Shown here: positions 21,609 through 31,725 of the stretch, one piece after another
How the letters are laid out: the number at the start of each line of letters is the position of its first letter
Position numbering within the stretch: the first letter of the stretch is position 1
Source: Xanthomonas pisi DSM 18956
Lineage (GTDB): Bacteria; Pseudomonadota; Gammaproteobacteria; Xanthomonadales; Xanthomonadaceae
Direction of reading: 5' to 3'
DNA length: 56,444 nucleotides
NCBI RefSeq assembly: GCF_001010415.1
Contig: NZ_JPLE01000062.1
Location: 1 to 56,444, forward strand
The notes under the pieces: generated by a model
Told to the model about the DNA's origin: nothing
The model's input: the letters and a program-made list of their open reading frames with translations, nothing else
Database searches by the model: none
Made by a program: the position numbers and the translations under genes

Positions 21609-21626
21609 AATTGGATCGATCCAATT
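21609..21626. promoter_or_regulatory. Perfect 18-bp palindrome, likely LacI operator
   Basis: AATTGGATCGATCCAATT is perfectly self-complementary with a central CG, the form typical of LacI-family operators. It lies 30 bp upstream of the regulator ATG, so autoregulation and control of the whole four-gene operon are likely. Confidence 0.75.
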
Positions 21627-22021
21627 AAGCCTTTTCCCGCCATTCAATGCATGCGGCAGTGCAGCATGGACATCGTGCTCTCGGCGTAGTCTTGACCGCC
21701 GCCCTTGCCGCGCCGCCACAGGGAGATTCCCCACTGTCGCCCCCATCGCATCACAGCATCAGTCGGCAACAATCGCTTGCTCCTACTTCCAGCAGACGCG
21801 GCGGAAGTCGCCGGTATGCGGTGCTTGCCGTTGGCAAAGCGAACCCCAGACGCTTCGCCCACCTGTCCATCGACACCCAGTAAGGCTTCCAGCTCAATGC
21901 ATCGTGGTCACGCAAGCACCGTTGGCCAGAGGCGGCACTACTACCGGGGCACGCTAATCATCAAGCAACACCCGATGTCGCGCCTCTGCGTCGCATGCGT
22001 TTGCGCGATGCTGTTGCTCGA

Positions 22022-22855
22022 TTACTGAAACGCGATCGACAACCCGATCCCGCCCTGCCAATCGGGGCTTTCCGACGTCAGCCCGCGCAGCACCGAGACA
22101 TCGAGCTGCATCGCATGCGGCAGCTGCCAGGCGCCGCCAGCACCCGCCACCTTCGAATGCTCGCTGCCGGTATCCAGGCCCGCTTCCACGTAGCTGCTGA
22201 AATGCTCGCCCGAGAAGAACGTGTAGTTGGGCGAGAACGTCCAGGTGTGCCCGTCGTTGTCGCGTGCGTAGTTGACATACAAGGCCAGCGCGCGCTGCTG
22301 CGACAGATCCCAGGATGCAGTCACCCCGAGCTCGCGCGAATAGCCATCGCTGAAAGCGGGGCTGCCGGTCGGCACGCTATAGGTGCCAAGTGCCGCCCAG
22401 TGAAAACTCTCCGATCGCGACGGCAAGGCGACCTTCAAACCGACATGGCTGTCGCCGCCGCCCCGGACGCGCGCGCCGCCGCCGTGCTGCCAGTTGTAAC
22501 TGTCGCTGCCCAGTTGCAGCTCCACATGCTGTGACAGCCCCAGACGCAGCACGGTGTCAGCGGTATACAGCGTCGTGCGCTGACCATCTGCACGGTCGGT
22601 ACTGGCATCGGGCAATCCCTGCTCCCAGGCGAACGCGCCGGGCTGCAACACCTCGGCAGCGAACGGGATGCCAGGGCGATCGAACGCCGGCGCATCTTCA
22701 GACTGCGCAGCTGCGTGCGGACTCGCACCACACAGCGCAACCACGACGCAGACCGACGCGAGCAGGCAACCGGTATGCGAACGCAGTGCATGACCTGTGG
22801 CCGATGAAATCGATTCGCCAGCGCAGGGCTTCATGCATTTGGAGGACGTGGACAT
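22022..22855 (-). CDS. Putative outer-membrane transporter (phenol MetA-type)
   Basis: Exported protein of 277 residues. It has a signal peptide (hydrophobic run CLLASVCVVVALCGASPHAAA) after a positively charged N-terminus. The rest alternates hydrophobic and polar residues as in a small beta-barrel (VGLKVALPS, HWAALGTYSVPTGSPAF, LALYVNYARDNDGHTWTFSP) and ends IAFQ. It resembles the 'MetA-pathway of phenol degradation' transporter family (PF13557), whose substrate is unknown. The start could also be ATG 22834. The 430 bp upstream (22856-23287) hold no gene. Confidence 0.65.
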   Translation of the reverse strand: MSTSSKCMKPCAGESISSATGHALRSHTGCLLASVCVVVALCGASPHAAAQSEDAPAFDRPGIPFAAEVLQPGAFAWEQGLPDASTDRADGQRTTLYTADTVLRLGLSQHVELQLGSDSYNWQHGGGARVRGGGDSHVGLKVALPSRSESFHWAALGTYSVPTGSPAFSDGYSRELGVTASWDLSQQRALALYVNYARDNDGHTWTFSPNYTFFSGEHFSSYVEAGLDTGSEHSKVAGAGGAWQLPHAMQLDVSVLRGLTSESPDWQGGIGLSIAFQ

Positions 22856-23287
22856 ATGCAGCACCAATCGGGAAGTGAGCCACAACGCAACAGGCACCAA
22901 GCCTGTCTGCGCCACTCTGTAGAGGCGCGCATAGTACGGCCCCGGCCGTGACCGGCCTGTATAGCGAATGTACTCCCGGCACTGGTCCGCAACCGGCGGC
23001 CGCAAAGCAAATCCGGTCAGATCCACGGCGATGCCCGGAATCGATAAGTCACTGCGATTGTTCACGCTGCCTGTCGCTCGACAAGAGTGCGTCAATGGCA
23101 GGCCCGGGTGGCAATCGATTGTTCGACCGAGCCCAGACGCAGCATGTAGCGGTCCATGGCGCGATGTAAAACGGGCTGCGCCAGCACGACGCAAGCGCAT
23201 CCAACATCGCCTGTCCTGGGAAAGCAGCGCAAACAACAAGGGCACCCAACAGGTGCCCACGTGCCGCATCATCGGTGGATGACGGTG

Positions 23288-24025
23288 TTACCAGACCAGA
23301 TCGTCGGGCACCTGGTATTTGGGATCGGCGTACGGGTCGTCGCCTGCCGGTGCATTCGGGTCCACCTTCAGGGCGACCGATGGCGCGAATACGGATTCGG
23401 CCTCGGCGAGCACCTCGGCGGTCACCAGCAGGTAGCGGCCGTTGAGTTGCAGCACGCCCAGCCCGCCGGCGTTGAGCGCCTTGAGCTGATCGGCGGTGAC
23501 ATAGATGCGCTTGATCTTGCCGCCGTAGGGGAAATGCCGCGCGATATCGGCATCGGCATGGTTCAGGCCCTTGTCCTTGAGCAGTTCTTCGAGCTTGGCC
23601 TTGGCTTCACGACGCAGGCGTGCTTCTTCCTGCTTCAGCCGCTCGGCTTCGATGCGCTCGTCCTTTTCGCGCTGCGCACGGATCGCATAGGCCTTGGCCA
23701 GGTCGATGTCCTCGCGCGTGCGTGCCGGCCTGGGGCCGCGTCGGTCTGCATTGGGATGTTGCGGGCGCGACGCCGCCGCCGGCTTGCCATCGTGGCGTCG
23801 GTCGGGCCGGCCATCGTTTTTACGTGCGCCGGCTGCATCGGTCGCCGCAGCGGCGTGCGGCCGCTGCGGTCCCCTGCCCTGGCCACCCGGCCTGTTACCG
23901 CCGGGCGCGGGCTTGCCACCATTGCCATGCTGACGCGCGGCAGGCCGTGCGTCGGGTTTGCGTTCGGGCTTGGGCGCGGACTTGAAGCCCAGGCCAAGCA
24001 ACTGGTCACGTAAGGTATCGCTCAT
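23288..24025 (-). CDS. DUF2058 (YaiL-like) protein
   Basis: Cytosolic protein of 245 residues with the family start MSDTLRDQLLGLGFK. A long basic Gly/Pro/Arg-rich disordered segment (about 20-100) follows, then a charged helix (about 105-150), and the conserved C-terminal domain with GLNHADADIARHFPYGGKIKRIYV. Homologues are called nucleoprotein/polynucleotide-associated and the exact role is unknown. The disordered insert is longer than in E. coli YaiL. It is 18 bp downstream of slyX on the same strand. Confidence 0.85.
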   Translation of the reverse strand: MSDTLRDQLLGLGFKSAPKPERKPDARPAARQHGNGGKPAPGGNRPGGQGRGPQRPHAAAATDAAGARKNDGRPDRRHDGKPAAASRPQHPNADRRGPRPARTREDIDLAKAYAIRAQREKDERIEAERLKQEEARLRREAKAKLEELLKDKGLNHADADIARHFPYGGKIKRIYVTADQLKALNAGGLGVLQLNGRYLLVTAEVLAEAESVFAPSVALKVDPNAPAGDDPYADPKYQVPDDLVW

Positions 24026-24043
24026 GGCGGTGGCAATCTGCAA

Positions 24044-24272
24044 TCAATAGTGCGGAGGCGGCGGTTCGTCCGCTGCATCGGCAAACAACGTGGAGCGCAC
24101 CTTGCCCAGGTCCTCGAGCAGGTGGCGGATCAGTTCGGCATTGCGGGCGCCCGTCAAACGGGCGTCTGCAAGTGCTTCACTCAGTTCATTGAGCGCCTGC
24201 TCCTGAAAGGAGAGGCGCGTTTCCAGTTCCACCAACCGCGCGTCCAGTTCCTGGTCGCGCGGCGAGAGTTGC

Positions 24273-24280
<8 letters not shown>
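24044..24280 (-). CDS. slyX: SlyX family protein
   Basis: Small coiled-coil protein of 78 residues. It shows [19 protein letters not shown] at about 15-33 and the proline-rich C-terminus EPPPPHY, both typical of SlyX. Function is unknown. Its start overlaps the end of ugd by 8 bp, so the two are translationally linked. Confidence 0.85.
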
Positions 24281-25619
<1,339 letters not shown>

Positions 25620-25643
25620 GGGTGGGGGTACTCCTGTGGGGGA

Positions 25644-26615
25644 TCAGGGAAGGATACCCATCAGTTCGACATCGAACGTCAACGTTGCGTCTGGTCCGAT
25701 CGGCCCCCCTTGCGTGCCGTTCGGGCCATAGGCCAAGTTGGATGGAATCCAGAAACGATATTTCGAACCGACCGGCATCAAGGCGACGCCCTCGGTCCAG
25801 CCGGGAATGACTTGATCCAGACCGAACTCGGCCGGCTGGCCGCGCTGGTACGAACTGTCGAAGACCTGCCCGCTGAGCAGCTTGCCTTCGTAGTTCACAC
25901 GCACCTTGTTGGTCCGCATCGGGCGCTCGCCGCTGCCCTGGCGCAGCACCATGTACTGCAGGCCGGACGCGGTGGTGATCACGCCTTTCTCGGTCTTGTT
26001 CTTGGCAAGGAAGGCATTGCCCTCTTCGCGATTCTTGGCACCGGCAGCGCCCTGCTTGGCAGCGGCGAAAGCCTGCATGGTGGCAGCGGCTTCCTGCTGG
26101 GTCAGACGGGTGGTGCCCTTGGCGAACACCGTCCGCACCGCTTCCATCAGGATCGACAGATCGATCTCGTCCTTGATGCCGGCCAGCGACGGGCCGACCG
26201 CACGGTCGCCGAGCATCAAGCCGACATTTTCCTTGGACGGCGCGGCCGGCGTGGAGCCCGGCGCCATGCCCGGCACCTGCTGGCCGTTACGGGCAGCGAG
26301 CGCGGTGCGCAATGCGGTATCGGTCGCCTGAGTCTGCTCGTCGGACAACAGCGGCTTGCCGCCCTTGAAGGCATTTTCGATGGCGCGTTGCATCGCGCTC
26401 AGATCGATGTCCTGGGCAATCGGCTCGAACGAGCGCGCCACGTCCATACCGATGGCGTAACTGACGTTCTCGCGCGTGCTCTTCTCAGACGATGCATTCA
26501 AAACTGGCTTCTCCTTGGTGGCCGCTGCGGCCGGTTGCTGCGACATCGCCGGCATCGAAGCCGTCACTGCCACCATCAGTAGCGACGCCGCCGCGCCGCG
26601 CTTTCCCATCTTCAT
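25644..26615 (-). CDS. FKBP-type peptidyl-prolyl isomerase, exported
   Basis: Periplasmic proline isomerase/chaperone of 323 residues. It has a signal peptide (about 1-25, MKMGKRGAAASLLMVAVTAS), an N-terminal Mip-like helical dimerisation region, and a C-terminal FKBP domain (VRVNYEGKLLSGQVFDSSY, VIPGWTEGVALMPVGSKYRFW, FDVELMGI). The helical region appears twice (about 55-115 and 130-195), each with a DIDL/EIDL plus helix pattern, which is unusual for this family. The start at 26615 has GGGAAG upstream. Confidence 0.9.
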   Translation of the reverse strand: MKMGKRGAAASLLMVAVTASMPAMSQQPAAAATKEKPVLNASSEKSTRENVSYAIGMDVARSFEPIAQDIDLSAMQRAIENAFKGGKPLLSDEQTQATDTALRTALAARNGQQVPGMAPGSTPAAPSKENVGLMLGDRAVGPSLAGIKDEIDLSILMEAVRTVFAKGTTRLTQQEAAATMQAFAAAKQGAAGAKNREEGNAFLAKNKTEKGVITTASGLQYMVLRQGSGERPMRTNKVRVNYEGKLLSGQVFDSSYQRGQPAEFGLDQVIPGWTEGVALMPVGSKYRFWIPSNLAYGPNGTQGGPIGPDATLTFDVELMGILP

Positions 26616-26705
26616 TCGATGCACTTCCCGAAAGTGAAAAGACACGCCACCGACGGCGCTGAACGCGCATTGTCGCATGCGCACGCGGCGTTGCGAGAGC
26701 CGCGC

Positions 26706-27263
26706 TCAGCGCGACGGCGCATTGAGCTCGCGTTCGATCGCCGCCACCACGCTCGGATCGTCCGGTTTGATCTTGCTGGGGAACTGCGCCACCACGCGTC
26801 CATCGCGCCCAATCAAATACTTGTGGAAGTTCCAGCCCGGCGCCACGCCGGTGGCCTGCGTCAACCGCTGATACAGCGGCGTCGCATCCTTGCCCAGCAC
26901 ATGCACCTTCTCAAACATCGGGAACTTGACGCCATAGGTCAGCGTGCAGAATTCCTGGATCTGCTTCTCAGATCCCGGTTCCTGCCCCTGGAAATCGTTG
27001 GACGGAAAGCCCAGCACTGCAAACCCCCGGCTGGCGAAGCGCTGATTGAGCGCTTCCAGGCCTTCGTACTGCGGGGTGAAGCCGCACTTGCTGGCGGTGT
27101 TGACCACCATCACCACCTTGCCGCCGTAGCTACGATTCAGGTTGATTGGCGCCTTGCCCGCCAGCGGGCGGTAGTCCAGATCCAGCAGTGGCGCTCCTGC
27201 AGCCAGCGCCGAGCTGGCAAAAAAACCAGCAAATACAACGACCAACAGACGATTGAGCAACAT
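26706..27263 (-). CDS. Glutathione peroxidase-family protein, exported
   Basis: Thiol peroxidase of 185 residues with a signal peptide (about 1-22). The peroxidatic residue is Cys60 in NTASKCGFTPQYEGLE, not selenocysteine. The family signature LGFPSNDFQGQEPGSE and the tryptophan motif WNFHKYLIGRDG are present. It presumably reduces peroxides in the periplasm with thioredoxin- or glutathione-type donors. It is divergent from the GntR operon, with 135 bp between the start codons. Confidence 0.92.
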   Translation of the reverse strand: MLLNRLLVVVFAGFFASSALAAGAPLLDLDYRPLAGKAPINLNRSYGGKVVMVVNTASKCGFTPQYEGLEALNQRFASRGFAVLGFPSNDFQGQEPGSEKQIQEFCTLTYGVKFPMFEKVHVLGKDATPLYQRLTQATGVAPGWNFHKYLIGRDGRVVAQFPSKIKPDDPSVVAAIERELNAPSR

Positions 27264-27333
27264 TGGCAGGCCCTCGAAGATGGTGCGGCACCCGGTTTTG
27301 CCCGGGGTGCCATCAGTTGGGTGTGACAGACAG

Positions 27334-27361
27334 TTGACTGCCTGCGTGTCGGTGTTATAGT
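27334..27361 (+). promoter_or_regulatory. Promoter of GntR-ABC operon
   Basis: TTGACT (27334-27339) and TATAGT (27356-27361) are 16 bp apart, a near-consensus sigma-70 promoter about 38 bp upstream of the first ATG of the operon. Confidence 0.65.
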
Positions 27362-27374
27362 TGAATACAACACC
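27351..27374. promoter_or_regulatory. GGTG-N16-CACC operator (YtrA-type)
   Basis: GGTGTT and AACACC form the ends of a 24-bp imperfect palindrome that overlaps the -10 box. The spacing GGTG-N16-CACC is a form associated with YtrA-subfamily GntR repressors, and such a gene is encoded 276 bp downstream, so autorepression is likely. Confidence 0.7.
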
Positions 27375-27398
27375 AGTCATCCAACGCAGGGGGAAAGC

Positions 27399-27647
27399 AT
27401 GAACAGCACACGTGTCACGCGACCAGTTCCGCTGTTGCTGCTCGGCAGCACCCTGTTTGCCATTGGTTGGCTGGGAGCCGCTTCCAGTCAGGTCACGGAG
27501 TCCGGCGCCGATTATGGCGTGTCGGAGGCGGTTACGGAAAACGCGACAACTCCCCCCGAGGAGCGCACCCGGCCCAGCCGGCACCTGCGCGCCTCGCTGT
27601 CGATGCCCTATTTCTCCTTCGCGCAGGTTCTGCGCCCACGGAGCTGA
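27399..27647 (+). CDS. Small membrane/exported protein heading GntR operon
   Basis: This is an 82-residue protein that I do not recognise. It starts with a basic N-terminus and one hydrophobic segment (VPLLLLGSTLFAIGWLGAA, about 10-28), then a polar tail, so it is either a single-pass membrane protein or exported. AGGGGGA precedes the ATG, and the stop lies two bases before the GntR start. It is therefore the first gene of the transporter operon and under the GGTG-N16-CACC site. Confidence 0.65.
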   Translation: MNSTRVTRPVPLLLLGSTLFAIGWLGAASSQVTESGADYGVSEAVTENATTPPEERTRPSRHLRASLSMPYFSFAQVLRPRS

Positions 27648-27649
27648 TC

Positions 27650-28012
27650 ATGAACGACATCCAATGGAGCGACGGCGCTCCAATCTATCGCCAACTCAAG
27701 GAACGGGTCATAGCCATGATGCTCGATGGAATCCTCAAACCTGGCGACGCCCTGCCTTCGGTGCGCCAGGTGGCGGCGGACTACCAACTCAACCCCATCA
27801 CCGTCTCGCGTGCCTACCAGGAGTTGGCCGACGAGAATCTGGTGGAAAAACGCCGCGGCCTGGGCATGTTCATGACCCCGGAAGCTGCACAGAAGCTGCG
27901 CGGAAGCGAGCGTGACCGTTTCTTGAATGAAGAATGGCCGGCGGTACTGGAACGCATCCAGCGCCTGGGCCTGTCCATCGACGATCTGTTGCCACAGGGG
28001 AAAACACCATGA
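27650..28012 (+). CDS. GntR-family regulator, YtrA subfamily
   Basis: Repressor of 120 residues. It has an N-terminal winged helix (IYRQLKERVIAMMLDGIL, ALPSVRQVAADYQLNPITVS) followed by a short helical dimerisation tail of about 45 residues instead of a large effector domain, which defines the YtrA subfamily. Such regulators usually sit with, and repress, ABC transporter genes, as here. It overlaps the ATP-binding subunit start by ATGA. Confidence 0.9.
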   Translation: MNDIQWSDGAPIYRQLKERVIAMMLDGILKPGDALPSVRQVAADYQLNPITVSRAYQELADENLVEKRRGLGMFMTPEAAQKLRGSERDRFLNEEWPAVLERIQRLGLSIDDLLPQGKTP

Positions 28013-28884
28013 CCGCCGTCTCCACCGACCATGTCGTCGACGCGCGTGGCCTGCGCAAGGCCTACAAGCATCGGCTGGCGCTGGACAACACCAGCTTCAC
28101 CATCGCCCCGGGCCGCATCGTCGGACTGATCGGCCCCAACGGCGCCGGCAAGACCACCGCGCTGAAGGCCGTGCTGGGGCTGACCGACTTCGACGGCGAG
28201 TTGAAGGTGCTGGGCATGGACCCGCGCACCCAGCGCAACGCGCTGATGAACGAGGTGTGCTTCATCGCCGACGTGGCGGTGCTGCCGCGCTGGCTGCGGG
28301 TGGGCGAAGCGATCGATTTCGTGGCCGGCGTGCACCCGCGCTTCGATCGCGCCAAGTGCGAACGCTTTCTGGCCAACACCCAGCTCAACCGCAAGTCGCG
28401 GGTGCGCGAACTGTCCAAGGGCATGATCGTGCAGCTGCATCTGGCGCTGGTGATGGCCATCGACGCGCGCATCCTGGTGCTGGACGAACCCACCCTGGGC
28501 CTGGACATCCTGTATCGCAAGCAGTTCTACCAGCGCCTGCTGGAAGACTACTTCGACGAGCAGAAGACCATCATCGTCACCACCCACCAGGTGGAAGAGA
28601 TCGAACACATCCTCACCGATGTGATGTTCATCCGCGATGGTCGCATCGTGCTGACCGCCGACATGGAAAACGTCGCCGAGCGCTACACCGAGGTGCTGGT
28701 CAATGCCGAGCACCTGGACGCTGCCAGAGCCATGAAGCCGATCGACGAGCGCGCCCTGCCGTTCGGCAAGACCGTCATGCTGTTCGATGGCACGCCGAAA
28801 GCGCAGCTCGCCCGTTTTGGCGAAACCCGCAATCCCGGCCTTGCCGACCTGTTCGTCGCGGTCATGAAGGGGACCTACGCATGA
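28009..28884 (+). CDS. ABC transporter ATP-binding subunit
   Basis: ATPase subunit of 291 residues: Walker A GPNGAGKTT at about 42-50, signature LSKGM (a common variant in this group), and Walker B ILVLDEPTLGLD followed by an H-loop TTHQ. The C-terminal about 70 residues form an extra domain. It pairs with the permease encoded next (ATGA overlap). The substrate is not evident. Homologous YtrA-linked systems respond to cell-envelope stress, so export or envelope maintenance is the likely role. Confidence 0.9.
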   Translation: MTAVSTDHVVDARGLRKAYKHRLALDNTSFTIAPGRIVGLIGPNGAGKTTALKAVLGLTDFDGELKVLGMDPRTQRNALMNEVCFIADVAVLPRWLRVGEAIDFVAGVHPRFDRAKCERFLANTQLNRKSRVRELSKGMIVQLHLALVMAIDARILVLDEPTLGLDILYRKQFYQRLLEDYFDEQKTIIVTTHQVEEIEHILTDVMFIRDGRIVLTADMENVAERYTEVLVNAEHLDAARAMKPIDERALPFGKTVMLFDGTPKAQLARFGETRNPGLADLFVAVMKGTYA

Positions 28885-29867
28885 ATGCACTCACCCACCA
28901 AGCATCTCCCGCCCGCACGTTCGGCTGGCTACTCAAACGCGAGTACTGGGAACACCGCGGCGGCTTCGTCTGGGCACAGATCATCACCGGCGGCATCGCG
29001 GTGTTCTTCGCGCTGCTGGGCGCGGTGATCGGCGCGATCAGCGCGCGTCGCAACATGATCGGCGACAGCATCACGATGGACGATCTGGCCGAATACACGC
29101 GCACCCTGGGACAAGTTGGAGACGGCCTGCTGCTCGGCGGCATCGGTATCGCCTCGGTGGTCCTGGCGTTTGTGGTGTTCTTCTATTCGCTGGGCAGCCT
29201 GTACGACGACCGCCGCGACCGCAGCGTGCTGTTCTGGAAATCGCTGCCGGTGTCCGATGTGCAGACGGTGCTGTCCAAGGCCGCCTGGGCGTTGCTGCTG
29301 GCACCGCTTGTCGCAATCGCCATCGGCGTGCTGGTCGGCTTGGCCTTATGGCTGATCGCCATCGGCGGTGCGTTGATCGCCGGCGTGCCCAATCCATGGG
29401 GGCTGGCCACGCACTCGCATCCGTTCTCGTTGTTGTGGCTGATGCTGCGGACCGTGCCGATGGGTCTGCTGTGGTCGCTGCCGACCGTGGGCTGGCTGAT
29501 GTTCTGCTCGGCCTGGGCCAGCAGCAAGCCGTTCCTGTGGGCGGTGCTGTTTCCGCTGCTGGCCTGCGTGATGTTGAGCATCCTGTCGGCAATGCCCGGT
29601 GTCTCGCTGCCGATCGGCTGGATCTGGTACATCGTCGGCTACCGCGGCCTGCTCAGCGCCCTGCCCGGCACCTGGTCGCCGCGCGCGGTCAGCGGCAACC
29701 TCGACAGCAGCGCGATGCAGAACCCCAGCGATCTGGTGCAGTGGGCGCTGCAGCACACCGACAGCGCACGGGTCTACGGCAATCCGGACATCTGGATCGG
29801 CGCTGCAATCGGCGTTGCCCTGATCGCCGCCTCCATCTACCTGCGCCGTCGGCGCTCCGAAGCCTGA
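28881..29867 (+). CDS. ABC transporter permease
   Basis: Integral membrane subunit of 328 residues. It begins with the cytoplasmic segment FGWLLKREYWEHRGGF and has about six hydrophobic helices (IITGGIAVFFALLGAVIGAI, LLGGIGIASVVLAFVVFFY, LLLAPLVAIAIGVLVGLALW and three more). It is ABC-2 type, the partner of the upstream ATPase. It ends ten bases before the next gene. Confidence 0.85.
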   Translation: MNALTHQASPARTFGWLLKREYWEHRGGFVWAQIITGGIAVFFALLGAVIGAISARRNMIGDSITMDDLAEYTRTLGQVGDGLLLGGIGIASVVLAFVVFFYSLGSLYDDRRDRSVLFWKSLPVSDVQTVLSKAAWALLLAPLVAIAIGVLVGLALWLIAIGGALIAGVPNPWGLATHSHPFSLLWLMLRTVPMGLLWSLPTVGWLMFCSAWASSKPFLWAVLFPLLACVMLSILSAMPGVSLPIGWIWYIVGYRGLLSALPGTWSPRAVSGNLDSSAMQNPSDLVQWALQHTDSARVYGNPDIWIGAAIGVALIAASIYLRRRRSEA

Positions 29868-29877
29868 AGGACATCCC

Positions 29878-30702
29878 ATGCGCCTGCCTTTGACCCTGGC
29901 CATCCTGTTCGCCTTGCCTGGTGCTGCGTTTGCCGAGGAGCAATGCAAATTTTCCGAACCGCGCAGCCTGGAGCTGAAGCTGAGCGGAGTGAAGTCGGTG
30001 CTGTTCGAGGTCGCTTCCAACGACCTGCATCTGGACGCTGCGCCGGGCAACAGCGGGCGTCTTGGCGGGCGCGCCTGTGCCGCCAGGGCCGATCTGCTCA
30101 AGGGCCTGACCGTCACCCAGAAGCGCGTCGGCGACAAGCTGGTGGTGACGCTGGCTGATGATCGCCCGCTGCGCATCTCCATCGGCGACAGCTACTCCTA
30201 CCTGGACCTGCGCGGCAGCGTGCCGGACTCGCTGCTGGTGCAATTCGACGTCGGCTCCGGTGACGTCGAGATCAGTGGCGCTGCCGCGGTGAGTGCCGAT
30301 GTCGGTTCCGGCGACATGGTCATCCGCCGCACCAAGGGCCGGGTCACCGCCAAGGTCGGTTCCGGCGATATCGAGCTGGAAGACATGGGGTCGCTGCGCG
30401 TGCTGGCGGTCGGCTCAGGCGATCTCAAGGCCAGGCAGGTGCATGGCGCGGCCGAGATCGGCAAGGTCGGTTCGGGTGACGTCAAGCTGCGCGGCGTTGC
30501 AGGCAACGTCAAGCTCGGCACGATCGGCTCCGGCGATGTGGACATCGACGATGTGCAAGGCGATGTCGGCGTGGAAGCGGTCAACTCCGGCGCACTGCGT
30601 GTGCACAGGGTGCGCGGCGACGTGAGCGTTGCGCGCAAGGGCAGCGGCGATATCGACGTGAGCGATGTTTCCGGCACCACCCGCGTGCCGACCGAACACT
30701 AA
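29878..30702 (+). CDS. Exported DUF4097-like beta-helix protein
   Basis: Exported protein of 274 residues with a signal peptide (about 1-19). From about residue 120 a unit of about 19-20 residues beginning with V-G-S-G-D is repeated six or more times (VGSGDVEIS, VGSGDMVIR, VGSGDIELE, VGSGDLKAR, VGSGDVKLR, IGSGDVDID), ending with NSGALRV and KGSGDIDVS. This is the ladder pattern of a right-handed beta-helix as in DUF4097/GIN-type domains. It is fifth in the GntR operon and its role is unknown. Confidence 0.8.
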   Translation: MRLPLTLAILFALPGAAFAEEQCKFSEPRSLELKLSGVKSVLFEVASNDLHLDAAPGNSGRLGGRACAARADLLKGLTVTQKRVGDKLVVTLADDRPLRISIGDSYSYLDLRGSVPDSLLVQFDVGSGDVEISGAAAVSADVGSGDMVIRRTKGRVTAKVGSGDIELEDMGSLRVLAVGSGDLKARQVHGAAEIGKVGSGDVKLRGVAGNVKLGTIGSGDVDIDDVQGDVGVEAVNSGALRVHRVRGDVSVARKGSGDIDVSDVSGTTRVPTEH

Positions 30703-30735
30703 TTGCGTCATTGACCATTGAAGGGGGAACTCCTG

Positions 30736-31266
30736 ATGAAATTGTTGATTTCCGCGGTGTTGGCAAGCGTTCTGCTGGTCGGTTGCGGCAAGTCCGAGCC
30801 CACCGTCGACGTATCGGCCCAGGCCAACGGCGGTGGCGTGAGCTTCAATGGCAAAAGCGTCACGCTCAAGCGTGACGGCCTGCCTGCGGCCACCGTTGGC
30901 GCGGATGGCGCGCTCAGCATCGATGGCAAGCCGGTCGCCTTGAACGATGCGCAGCGACAGGCGATGCGCAGTTTCTACACGCAGATCCAGGGCGTTGCTG
31001 CGAAGGGCATCGATATCGGCACCCAAGGCGCTGCATTCGGCGCTCATGCGGCCGGTGAAGCGCTCAAAGGGGTGCTCAGTGGCAACCCCGACCAGATCGG
31101 CGACAAGATCGAGGCCGAGGCGGAGACCTTCAAACAAAAAGCCATGCTGATCTGCGACCAGCTGGACAAGCTGCGCACTGCGCAGGACGCCGCCACGCGC
31201 GTGGTGCCGGAATTCGGGCCCTACGCCAACCTGACGCAGAAAGATATCGACGACTGCCGTCACTGA
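30736..31266 (+). CDS. Lipoprotein of YggN/DUF2884-like type
   Basis: Predicted lipoprotein of 176 residues. The signal peptide ends in a lipobox LLVGC with the lipidated Cys at about residue 17. The mature part carries GVSFNGKSVTLKRDGLPAATV and, at the C-terminus, an alternating helical segment with a conserved-looking Cys pair. It resembles the YggN-like family from memory and function is unknown. GGGGAACTCCTG precedes the ATG. It is probably the last gene of the GntR operon. The 460 bp that follow (31267-31725) hold a G9 run but no supported gene. Confidence 0.7.
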   Translation: MKLLISAVLASVLLVGCGKSEPTVDVSAQANGGGVSFNGKSVTLKRDGLPAATVGADGALSIDGKPVALNDAQRQAMRSFYTQIQGVAAKGIDIGTQGAAFGAHAAGEALKGVLSGNPDQIGDKIEAEAETFKQKAMLICDQLDKLRTAQDAATRVVPEFGPYANLTQKDIDDCRH

Positions 31267-31725
31267 TTGCGGTGGCGGCTTGCGCATCACGCGTTGCGCC
31301 ACTGCAGCGGACCTTCGTCGGGCGTGCGCCTGGCGGATGCACACCCAGGAGCGAGATCGGTGCCGCCGCGTTTGCCACCCTGCCGTCTCCATCAAGGATA
31401 GTCGCGCCGGGTCCATGCCTATCGGCGGTGAGGCTTGGGCCTTGCGTCAATTGCAAATGGCAGTGATCGACGGGTAAGGGGGGGGGAGATGCCTCATGCG
31501 CCGCGTTACCTGCGACTGCGACTGCCTGGATTGACCTTCGCCAGGCATGACCGGCGTGCGATGGCGTGGGAACAGGCGCGCATATCGCGGCAGGACCTGA
31601 TCCGCCGCCAGCACACCTCATACACTGCCCTGCGACATTTTGTCAGCCCCCTAAGCATCGCGTCTGCGACGATTCGCAGACCCGCGCGGGATTACACTAA
31701 CGCGCTCTCCCAGATCATCGCCCCC

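Noticed and set aside
21580..21624. Earlier TTG start of the LacI regulator at 21624.
   Set aside because: It would put the start codon inside the operator palindrome. The ATG at 21579 fits better.
31267..31725. Open frame continuing upstream of the small lipoprotein through a G-rich tract.
   Set aside because: It has no ribosome-binding site or domain. The lipoprotein signal sequence clearly begins at 31726.
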